DNA of 30,450 nt from DAIDKA01 sp049792815. Its GTDB lineage: Bacteria > Pseudomonadota > Gammaproteobacteria > Steroidobacterales > Steroidobacteraceae. The notes beneath the pieces were generated by a model that searched no databases, was not told the DNA's origin, and saw only the letters and a program-made list of their open reading frames with translations. Below, piece after piece: positions 23,944 to 29,683 of this stretch; the stretch's first letter is position 1, and every line of letters begins with the position of its first letter. Position numbers and translations under genes: made by a program. Where the stretch lies: the NCBI GenBank assembly GCA_049792815.1, contig JBARBG010000037.1, positions 1 through 30,450 of the forward strand, in the 5' to 3' direction.

Positions 23944-25254
23944 GTGGGCCTGTGGCAGGTTGGACGAATAGGCCGGCGTGACTGCGCAGTTCGTGGGGCG
24001 CAGCTGGCCGACCCGGGCCTGCTGCGTCGGCTGTATTGGCGCTGCAAGCCCGGATCGGGCGCGCAGCTCACGCTGGCCGGAAGGCCGCTCAGCCACCTGG
24101 ATGAGACCAAGCACTTCAAGATGATCGGGACGACTGGGACCGGAAAATCCACGGTCATCCGGGAACTGCTGAGCGCGGCACTTGAGCGAGGCGACCGGGC
24201 GGTCATCGCGGACCCGGATGGTGGCTACTGCGCCAGATTCTTCGACCCCTGGCGCGCGGATCGGATACTTAATCCGTTCATGGCGCAGTCCGCGCGCTGG
24301 GAACCGCTCGCCGAACTGGAGGACCTGGCCGATCCGGAACATCTGGCCGGCGCCTTCATTGCAACCAGTGGGGACGCCGCGGCTGGGGAGTGGCGCGGCT
24401 ATGCGCGCGCGTTCGTCGCTGCGGTACTCGAGCGCTGCCGGATCATCCCGGGTTGCGACAGCCGCGAGCTGTGGCGGCTCATCGCCGTCGCCGGTGCCGA
24501 GGAATTGCGGCCCCTGCTCGCCGGTACACCGGCGCAGCCCTTCCTGGATCCACAAAACGCGCGCATGTTCGGCTCACTGCGCTCCATCGCCGTGTCAGCG
24601 ATGCGTCCCTTGGAGTTCGTGCAGTGGCAGGAAGGGCCAGCGTTTTCTGTGCGCCACTGGGTGCGCCACGGCCGTGGGGTGTTGTTCATTCCCTACTCGG
24701 CGCGGCAGATCGCAGCACTGCGCACCCTGATTGCGACTTGGATGGGACTGGCAATCTACGAGGCACTGAGTCAGGAGGAGGATGTCGACCAGTGCCTGTG
24801 GCTGGTGGTTGATGAACTGGACGCGCTGGGCGCCATTGACGGACTCAAGGACGCACTGACGCGATTGCGTAAATTTGGCGGGCGTTGCGTGCTGGGGTTT
24901 CAGTCAATTTCCCAGGTCTCGGCGACGTACGGGGCCGGAGCGGCGCAGAGCGTCGTCGAAAACTGTGGGAATACACTGATTCTGCGCTGCTCCGGCAGCG
25001 AGAATGGCGGAACCTCGCAGTTCGCATCGCGGCTGATCGGCGACCGGGAGGTGATCCGGCGACAGCGCTCCCGGGGTCGCGACAACCCCGGGGCGCTGTT
25101 TTCGGGAAGCTTGCGCCGTTCGGTGCAGATCAGTGAGCAGCGAATCGTGGAACCTGCCGTGCTTGCGGCACAGATCGAACAGCTGCCCGATCTGTGCGGC
25201 TATCTCAAGATCGCCTCATCCCCCATGTGGCATCGGGTGCGAATCGCCCGCTGA
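23944..25254 (+). CDS. type IV coupling protein-like ATPase, copy 2, without N-terminal membrane domain
   Basis: This 436-aa paralogue of the upstream coupling protein starts at a GTG one base after the previous stop. It keeps Walker A GTTGTGKS at 62-69, VIADPDGGYCARFF, Walker B LWLVVDELDALG at 285-296, the matching LGFQSISQVSATYG, and a C-terminus (IEQLPDLCGYLKIAS) parallel to copy 1. It begins about 95 residues later in the alignment, so the hydrophobic anchor of copy 1 is absent. Between the copies the nucleotide sequence is similar but clearly diverged, so the duplication is not recent. Both copies appear intact and likely active. It may act as a soluble partner or rely on the adjacent membrane protein. 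Confidence 0.85.
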   Translation: MGLWQVGRIGRRDCAVRGAQLADPGLLRRLYWRCKPGSGAQLTLAGRPLSHLDETKHFKMIGTTGTGKSTVIRELLSAALERGDRAVIADPDGGYCARFFDPWRADRILNPFMAQSARWEPLAELEDLADPEHLAGAFIATSGDAAAGEWRGYARAFVAAVLERCRIIPGCDSRELWRLIAVAGAEELRPLLAGTPAQPFLDPQNARMFGSLRSIAVSAMRPLEFVQWQEGPAFSVRHWVRHGRGVLFIPYSARQIAALRTLIATWMGLAIYEALSQEEDVDQCLWLVVDELDALGAIDGLKDALTRLRKFGGRCVLGFQSISQVSATYGAGAAQSVVENCGNTLILRCSGSENGGTSQFASRLIGDREVIRRQRSRGRDNPGALFSGSLRRSVQISEQRIVEPAVLAAQIEQLPDLCGYLKIASSPMWHRVRIAR

Positions 25255-25283
25255 CCGGCAGGCGGGTGGACCGCGACTTCGAC

Positions 25284-26213
25284 ATGGCGATCTACTTTCT
25301 GGGAGTCAAGTCGTTCGGCCGCAGTGCCGGCACCGGTGGCAGCGTCTCCACCAGTGCCGCGGCCTATCGGTCCGGGGAGCGGATCCGCGACGAACGCTCC
25401 GGTCGCATCTACGACCACTCGCACCGCCGCGACATCGAGTACAAGGAAATCCTGCTGCCCTCACACTTTGCCGGCGCCAGCGCCCAACTGGACTGGGCGC
25501 GGGACCGCAGTCAACTGTGGAACCTCGTTGAGCGCTCCGAGCGACGGCCAAACGCCCGGGTCGCCCGGGAGTATGTCCTGGCCTTACCGCATGAATTGAA
25601 CGCGGCACAACGCACGGTGCTGGCCCGAAGCTTCGCCCAGGAGATCTCCGACCGCTATCGCAATGCCGTCGATCTGGCGCTGCATCAGCCGCGCACCGAT
25701 CCACGCAACTTCCATGCCCATCTCTTGACGACCACACGGGAAGTGACCTCGCAGGGGCTTGGGGCCAAGACCACAGCTGAGCTGAATGGGTCGCAACGCT
25801 ATGAGCTGGGGCTTCCGCGAGCCATGCAGGAACATGCACAGATCAGGCGGCGCTGGTCCGACATGACCAACGAGGCCCTGCGCGAAGCAGGCATTGAAGC
25901 ACGCGTGTCACATGTTCCGAATGAGGAGGCGATCCTGCGACCCGAGGCGCGTCCCTGGCTGCCACGAGTCGCGTGGGAGATTGAAAAGCGCGGCGGACAT
26001 AGCGTTCTGGGCGACCGGGTCCGCGAGCAGTTCGACCAGTTGCGCGAGTCAGTGCGCCCAGACATTCGCAGGAGCCCGGAGGAGATACGAACGCAAGCCA
26101 TACAGCAATGGCGTGCGATCCGCAGCGGAGCGATTGCCACGACGGAAAGCGAAGTCGAGCGACAGATGGACAGTCTGCGTCGGGAACTGGGTCGCGATGA
26201 TTTCAGCCTATGA
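25284..26213 (+). CDS. mobL: MobA/MobL-type relaxase (MOBQ-like)
   Basis: This 309-aa protein starts MAIYFLGVKSFGRSAG, the typical opening of MobA/MobL relaxases. The candidate catalytic tyrosine is Y28 (AAYRSGE). The metal-binding histidines lie in the motif LALHQPRTDPRNFHAHLLTT (H134, H144 and H146), and ARVAREYVLALPHEL is the family's strand just upstream. It nicks the transfer origin and stays attached to the 5' end. The protein ends after the relaxase domain and a helical tail, with no primase or helicase domain. The ATG at 25284 has no clear ribosome binding site, but the conserved MAIYFL start supports it. It follows copy 2 of the coupling protein by 29 bp. Confidence 0.88.
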   Translation: MAIYFLGVKSFGRSAGTGGSVSTSAAAYRSGERIRDERSGRIYDHSHRRDIEYKEILLPSHFAGASAQLDWARDRSQLWNLVERSERRPNARVAREYVLALPHELNAAQRTVLARSFAQEISDRYRNAVDLALHQPRTDPRNFHAHLLTTTREVTSQGLGAKTTAELNGSQRYELGLPRAMQEHAQIRRRWSDMTNEALREAGIEARVSHVPNEEAILRPEARPWLPRVAWEIEKRGGHSVLGDRVREQFDQLRESVRPDIRRSPEEIRTQAIQQWRAIRSGAIATTESEVERQMDSLRRELGRDDFSL

Positions 26214-26223
26214 GGAGCAGGTG

Positions 26224-26661
26224 ATGCAGCGCGAACGAACGGCATCCAGGACGGACCGCGAGTACCGGATACTGAGCGATGAGGCGGTGGTGATCACCGG
26301 CCGGGTGAAATGCTGGCACTGCCTGGCGGACATCGAAGTGATCTGCGTGTACTGCCAGACGGGATTCATCGACGGTGAGGCGACGGTGGATTTCAGCGTG
26401 TCGAATGTGACGCATATTGACGAGGCGCTGCGACTGCAACTGGCCCGGTGGCCGAAATACCATCCGCTGCGTCGCCGCGGCGGCCAAGGCTGCTTTGCCA
26501 ACCATTGTCCCAGTTGCGAGCGGCCCCAGGATGACTTCTATCTGCACTGCCAGCCGGGAGGGCTGTTTTTCAGTTTTCAGGACCCGGTCGCCCAGGAGCT
26601 CAAGATCCACGCCTTGCAGGGCCAAGTGAGACTCTCCGGCGATGAAGGATTCGAACCATAG
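26224..26661 (+). CDS. cysteine-rich protein with two four-cysteine clusters
   Basis: This 145-aa protein starts at the ATG at 26224 with AGGAG 6 nt upstream, right after the relaxase stop. It carries two candidate zinc sites: C30-x2-C33 with C41-x2-C44 (VKCWHCLADIEVICVYCQTG), and C90-x4-C95-x2-C98 with C109 (CFANHCPSC, LHC). The sequence between the clusters (HIDEALRLQLARWPKYHPL) is helical. I do not recognise a family. Its place as the last gene of the module, tightly behind the relaxase, suggests a DNA-transfer accessory or a partner of the relaxase, but this is inference from position. Confidence 0.6.
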   Translation: MQRERTASRTDREYRILSDEAVVITGRVKCWHCLADIEVICVYCQTGFIDGEATVDFSVSNVTHIDEALRLQLARWPKYHPLRRRGGQGCFANHCPSCERPQDDFYLHCQPGGLFFSFQDPVAQELKIHALQGQVRLSGDEGFEP

Positions 26662-26696
26662 AATCGCCGCCGCCATCAGGTAAACTGCAACTCAAT

Positions 26697-26772
26697 GCCC
26701 CCGTAGCTCAGTGGATAGAGCGACCGCCTCCTAAGCGGTAGGTCGTCGGTTCAACTCCGGCCGGGGGCGCCA
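26697..26772 (+). tRNA. tRNA-Arg (anticodon CCT)
   Basis: This 76-nt gene folds as a cloverleaf. The acceptor stem is GCCCCCG pairing with CGGGGGC, the D stem GCTC/GAGC, the anticodon stem ACCGC/GCGGT with loop CTCCTAA (anticodon CCT, Arg AGG), and the T arm GTCGG/CCGGC around TTCAACT. The CCA end is encoded. tRNA-Arg(CCT) is a common integration site for genomic islands. Its 3' 48 bp reappear at 27852-27899. Confidence 0.97.
26725..26772 (+). repeat. attachment-site direct repeat, copy inside tRNA-Arg
   Basis: The last 48 bp of the tRNA gene, from the anticodon stem through CCA, are repeated exactly at 27852-27899. Bases just outside the repeat differ on both sides. This is the normal pattern of an island integrated at the 3' end of a tRNA gene. 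Confidence 0.9.
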
Positions 26773-26776
26773 CTTT

Positions 26777-26965
26777 TCAAGAGCTTTCGCGCGTCGATTT
26801 TCCGGGCTGTCTAGTATCAGAAGGCTTGAGGTTCGGGAACGTCACGCGTTCGCCATTCGACCAGTCCACGTATTCGGTGGTGTCGTGCGTCAGCCAGAAT
26901 TCCCGTTCCTCCGCTTCCGTGGCGAAGTCAGGGACCGGTTTCAGTTTAGGTGCCTTCCTGCTCAT
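26777..26965 (-). CDS. CopG-type antitoxin-like protein (BrnA-related), orphan
   Basis: This 62-aa protein has the family pattern KLKPVPDFATEAEEREFWLT, then HDTTEYVDWSNGERVTFPNL and KPS, which matches the CopG-antitoxin proteins that partner BrnT-like or related toxins. The start ATG at 26965 has AGGAG about 10 nt upstream, and the gene ends 4 bp from the tRNA repeat. No toxin of the expected RelE/BrnT type is adjacent. Upstream on the same strand, 40 bp away, is the DUF2442/HTH gene. It may be an orphan antitoxin protecting against a toxin elsewhere, or a leftover after deletion of its toxin. Confidence 0.7.
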   Translation of the reverse strand: MSRKAPKLKPVPDFATEAEEREFWLTHDTTEYVDWSNGERVTFPNLKPSDTRQPGKSTRESS

Positions 26966-27005
26966 AAGCGGTTCGCTCCTTCCGGTTCCAAGGGCCGCGC
27001 CGAGA

Positions 27006-27452
27006 TCATGCCGCGTGAGCGGCCTCCCAGCCCCGGCACGCCAGCAGCACTGTCTTGGGCACCGGTTTCGCTCCCGAGCTGTAGTAGGCCACCATGCGCC
27101 GCGACAGGCCCAACGCCTCGGCCGCTTTATCCAGCGTCAAACCGTGCTCCATGCGCCAGTCGTTGAAGGTCACGGCGTCCACATGTCCCAGTGCGATCAA
27201 CGAGTCACGCCATAGTGAGTCCGCGCCGATGTCCACGCCGCTGGGCCACACAACCGAGTGGCCGCCTTCGCCCAGGGCGACCTGCCGGAAAACCGCAGCT
27301 TTCCGCAGCGGCGCCAGGCTCTTGTAGCGAGCGAGATCGCCCGAGAGGTCCACGGTTGCCTGCTGCCCACCGATCCAGCGAAGTGACAGCCTGTTGCCTT
27401 CCAAGGCTTGCACGCGCTCGATGCGCGGCGGCAGTTTCTTTCCACGGCTCAT
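27006..27452 (-). CDS. DUF2442 protein with C-terminal helix-turn-helix
   Basis: This 148-aa protein has a DUF2442-type N-terminal half (RIERVQALEGNRLSLRWIGG, VDLSGDLARYKSLAPLRKAA, FRQVALGEGGHSVVWPSGVD) and a C-terminal XRE-like HTH (VTFNDWRMEHGLTLDKAAEA, LGLSRRMVAYYSSG). The ATG at 27452 overlaps the DUF4160 stop by 4 bp. DUF4160-DUF2442 pairs are widespread and behave like toxin-antitoxin modules by their genomic habit; the HTH-bearing half is expected to be the antitoxin and autorepressor. The frame extends upstream to 27653, but that section overlaps the DUF4160 gene and is not protein-like. Confidence 0.82.
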   Translation of the reverse strand: MSRGKKLPPRIERVQALEGNRLSLRWIGGQQATVDLSGDLARYKSLAPLRKAAVFRQVALGEGGHSVVWPSGVDIGADSLWRDSLIALGHVDAVTFNDWRMEHGLTLDKAAEALGLSRRMVAYYSSGAKPVPKTVLLACRGWEAAHAA

Positions 27453-27679
27453 TCGTTCAACTCCTTCCACTTCGCTTCCAGCATCCCCTGATTGGCCTTG
27501 GCCCACTCCAGAGCCTCGGCAACATCCTTTGCACGCAACTCGCCCACGATCAGGGCCAGTGTCGCAATCGAGTAGGAGGCCCGGCGATCCTCGTTGTCGA
27601 TTAGGTGAAAGTGCGGCACACCGTGTTCGCGTGAGTACATGTCCAGTCGGCAACGGGCGAATCGCTGGAGCATCGGCAT
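27449..27679 (-). CDS. DUF4160 protein, candidate toxin-like partner of DUF2442
   Basis: This 76-aa protein has the DUF4160 pattern: a short strand region MLQRFARCRLDMYSREHGVP, the conserved HFHLIDNED, then two helices (TLALIVGELRAKDVAEALEW, AKANQGMLEAKWKELNE). It starts at or just after the predicted transcription start, so the message may be leaderless; a second ATG two codons later is possible. It leads the three-gene operon. Toxin activity has not been shown for this protein; the call rests on the DUF4160-DUF2442 pairing. Confidence 0.78.
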   Translation of the reverse strand: MPMLQRFARCRLDMYSREHGVPHFHLIDNEDRRASYSIATLALIVGELRAKDVAEALEWAKANQGMLEAKWKELNE

Positions 27680-27685
27680 CGAGAC

Positions 27686-27715
27686 ATTTTAGTGCAATAG
27701 TTGCACTTGTGGCAA
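27686..27715 (-). promoter_or_regulatory. promoter of the DUF4160-DUF2442 operon
   Basis: TTGCCA (27710-27715) and TAAAAT (27686-27691) on the minus strand are 18 bp apart and fit sigma-70 boxes well. The predicted start is at the A of the ATG at 27679. The spacer is filled by a perfect palindrome. Confidence 0.6.
27691..27707. promoter_or_regulatory. palindromic operator between -35 and -10
   Basis: AGTGCAA-CTA-TTGCACT (minus strand) is a perfect 7-bp dyad with a 3-bp centre, lying exactly in the promoter spacer. A dimeric HTH protein, most simply the DUF2442/HTH product of the same operon, could bind it and shut the promoter. Confidence 0.6.
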
Positions 27716-27851
27716 GGCAAGAACTGCCTAAAGTGCTTCGGGAAAGGCGTGCATTTGCGCAGGAATAGCGAGCTAAAAGCGCCTAAAAGTATTAGACAGT
27801 CCTGACAGGATTGGCTAAAGAAAACAGCACGTTAGACCGGTAGCGGTCCAG

Positions 27852-27899
27852 CGCCTCCTAAGCGGTAGGTCGTCGGTTCAACTCCGGCCGGGGGCGCCA
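27852..27899 (+). repeat. attachment-site direct repeat, distal copy
   Basis: This is an exact 48-bp copy of the tRNA-Arg 3' half, without the acceptor 5' strand or D arm, so it cannot fold as a tRNA. It marks the outer boundary of the mini-island. Confidence 0.9.
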
Positions 27900-27960
27900 G
27901 AACCGCTTCCTTCGACATCCCTTCACGTCGTCCATCGTCCCGAAATCATTCGATTTTCAG

Positions 27961-27991
27961 GGCGGTCTCAATCGATCATCGCAACACTGTC
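27961..27991 (+). repeat. IS30-family left terminal inverted repeat
   Basis: These 31 bp match the reverse complement of 29043-29073 at 23 positions. The best-conserved blocks are CTCAATCG and GCAACA. It lies 29 bp before the transposase start. Confidence 0.7.
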
Positions 27992-28020
27992 AATAATGCG
28001 TGCAGTGAAGGATGGTGCGT

Positions 28021-29066
28021 ATGCTCAAGGACGGACGACCGGGATTAACTGATGCACAGAGCGCCGATATGTGGCGGCGGTGGCGAGCTGGCCTCTCGAG
28101 CCGCGATATTGCCGGGGCGCTTACGATGGCGGAGCAGTAGGAGATCTCCCGAGGCCTCGGTGCAGGTCGAACCATTCGCTGCATCGCCCGGCAGCTGGGA
28201 CGGGCGGCCTCTACGATCAGCCGAGAGGTAGCCCGCCATAGCGGTCGCTACGGCTATCGAGCAAATCATGCTGACTAGGAAGCCTGGATTTGGGCTCTCA
28301 GACCCAAACCTTGTGTGCTGGCGCGCAATGAGCGTCTGCGTCGGGTCGTCGCAGGTAAACTGAGGCAGCGCTGGTCCCCACAGCAAATCCCCGGATGGCT
28401 GCGGCGCCAATACCTCGACGATGAGAGCATGTACGTGTCGCATGAAACGATCTACAGAAGCCTTTTCATTCAGGCACGCGGAGTCCTGAAAAAAGAGCTG
28501 CTGGGATATCTGCGCTCAAAACGGCGTCTGAGGCATCCGCAAAAGAGCGCCTCCAGGCTGGAGCGGCGCGGTAAGTTACCCGACATGGTCTCGATCCGGG
28601 AACGTCCGGCCGAGGTTGAAGATCGAGCCATTCCCGGTCACAGGGAGGGGGATCTTCTGTGCGGCTCCAAGCACAGCCAGATCGTCACCCTGGTGGAGCG
28701 ACGTTCGCGCTTCACCACGCTCATCAAAGTGCCCGACAACAGGACTGCCACCGTGGTGGCCGCCCTGTCACGCCACATACGCAGGCTTCCACGTTCGCTA
28801 CGTCGATCGCTGACCATAGCCTCTTTTCGGTCGCCACCAACGTCAGGGTGTACTTCTGCGATCCGCACAGTCCATGGCAGCCCGGCAGCAACGAGAACAC
28901 GAACGGTCTACTGAGACAGTATTTTCCGAAGAAAACCAATTTGTCCGGCTACACTCAGGCACAGCTTGACCGGGTTGCCCAGCAACTGAACCAGAGACCA
29001 AGAGAAACATTAGGATTTAGAACTCCAGCGGATAAACTTCGCGAAACTGTTGCAACGACCGATTGA
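28021..29066 (+). pseudogene. IS30-family transposase pseudogene
   Basis: The frame starting at the ATG at 28021 reads MLKDGRPGLTDAQSADMWRR, the usual opening of this IS30 subgroup, but has TAG stops at 28138 and 28276. Relative to intact relatives a block of about 30 residues is missing just before the first stop. Reading then continues through LARNERLRRVVAGKLRQRWS, SHETIYRSLFIQARGVLKKE and GHREGDLLCGSKHSQIVTLV (first catalytic Asp). Near 28815 a small deletion and frameshift remove the WDRG motif carrying the second catalytic Asp. The rest (FSVATNVRVYFCDPHSPW, then ENTNGLLRQYF with the catalytic Glu) is in another frame up to 29066. It cannot make an active transposase. Confidence 0.9.
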
Positions 29067-29073
29067 GCTCACC
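29043..29073 (-). repeat. IS30-family right terminal inverted repeat
   Basis: This partner of the left repeat overlaps the end of the transposase frame, as is normal for IS30 elements. Eight of 31 positions differ from the left copy. Confidence 0.7.
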
Positions 29074-29195
29074 CGGGAAACTTCGCTTTTCTCGCCAGGG
29101 CGGACCTTGCGCGTCCTTTCGTGACTCAGGAAACTACCGGGGCTTCTCCCTTTTGCTTGCCGAACCCGACGTCACCAATCTACCCGGAGGCCATC

Positions 29196-29615
29196 ATGAA
29201 ACTGATCCTGACCGCTGCCCTCATCGCCCTCACGCTGCCGTTGGCGGCTGCCGAACCCCAAGCCGCCAGGCCTGCCGCCCGCCCGCCCAACACCGACACG
29301 ATGGTGGTGAAGTTCCGGGCCAAGCCGGGCAAGAGCGGGGAAATGAAGGCCTTCTGGCTCGAGATGCAGAAGGAGGTGGCCCGCAGCGAGCCCGGCAACG
29401 CGCAGTACGACCTGCTGGTCATGGCGGGCGATCCAGCGGTCTACGTGATCATCGAGCGTTACAAGGATGCTGCCGCCGTCGCGGCCCACGGCCAGAGCGA
29501 GCGAGCAAAGGCGATGTTCGCCAAGCTCGGCGAGCTGATGGACGGCGCACCCCAAGCCGACTACATGCAGCTGATCAGTGCGAAGAAGTCGGAACGCCCC
29601 GACGCTTTGAACTGA
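29196..29615 (+). CDS. exported ABM (antibiotic biosynthesis monooxygenase)-fold protein
   Basis: This 139-aa protein has a clear signal peptide (MKLILTAALIALTLPLAAA), then a short Ala/Pro linker and a dimeric alpha/beta-barrel domain (DTMVVKFRAKPGKSGEMKAF, ALYDLLVMAGDPAVYVIIER-like strand region, YKDAAAVAAHGQSERAKAMF) of the ABM type. The start ATG at 29196 has GGAGG 5 nt upstream; the frame extends earlier but without a start that suits a signal peptide. ABM domains occur in small oxygenases and in enzymes that handle quinones or haem. The periplasmic location is unusual for the family, and the substrate is unknown. A terminator follows directly. Confidence 0.75.
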   Translation: MKLILTAALIALTLPLAAAEPQAARPAARPPNTDTMVVKFRAKPGKSGEMKAFWLEMQKEVARSEPGNAQYDLLVMAGDPAVYVIIERYKDAAAVAAHGQSERAKAMFAKLGELMDGAPQADYMQLISAKKSERPDALN

Positions 29616-29633
29616 CCATCCGCCTTGCAGAAA

Positions 29634-29661
29634 AAAGCCCCCGGCTTGCGCAGGGGGCTTT
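29634..29661. terminator. bidirectional rho-independent terminator
   Basis: AAAGCCCCC pairs with GGGGGCTTT across a 10-nt loop, giving a 9-bp stem with an A-run before and T-rich sequence after. It lies between the convergent ABM gene (plus) and the CEMIP-like gene (minus) and would stop both. Confidence 0.85.
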
Positions 29662-29683
29662 GTTCCGCTCGCGAAAAAGCTAC

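Larger units (their letters stand above)
26725..27899. mobile_element. 1.1-kb tRNA-bounded mini-island without integrase
   Basis: The two 48-bp direct repeats enclose about 1,080 bp holding three small minus-strand genes: a DUF4160 gene, a DUF2442/HTH gene and a CopG-type antitoxin gene. No integrase, phage or conjugation gene lies between the repeats, so the island is either a remnant after internal deletion or a non-autonomous element moved by an integrase elsewhere. The tRNA copy is full length and stays functional in sequence. Confidence 0.7.
27961..29073 (+). mobile_element. decayed IS30-family insertion sequence
   Basis: The element is about 1.1 kb with imperfect 31-bp terminal inverted repeats at both ends and a broken transposase gene in between. 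No clear target duplication is visible at the edges. It lies outside the tRNA-bounded mini-island, 61 bp beyond the distal repeat. Confidence 0.8.

Noticed and set aside
21833..26661. The mobilisation module as part of the island bounded by the 48-bp repeats
   Set aside because: It lies upstream (5') of the tRNA gene, while the repeats bracket only 26725-27899. No third repeat copy was found near 21.8 kb.
27701..27851. Possible integrase remnant between the DUF4160 promoter and the distal repeat
   Set aside because: Only a short plus-strand fragment (VARQELPKVLRERRAFAQE) is protein-like, without integrase motifs; not enough to support a call.
28021..28315. Two in-frame TAG codons in the transposase as possible stop-codon readthrough or recoding
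   Set aside because: The same gene also lost an internal block and the WDRG catalytic motif and has a frameshift, so it is simply decayed.
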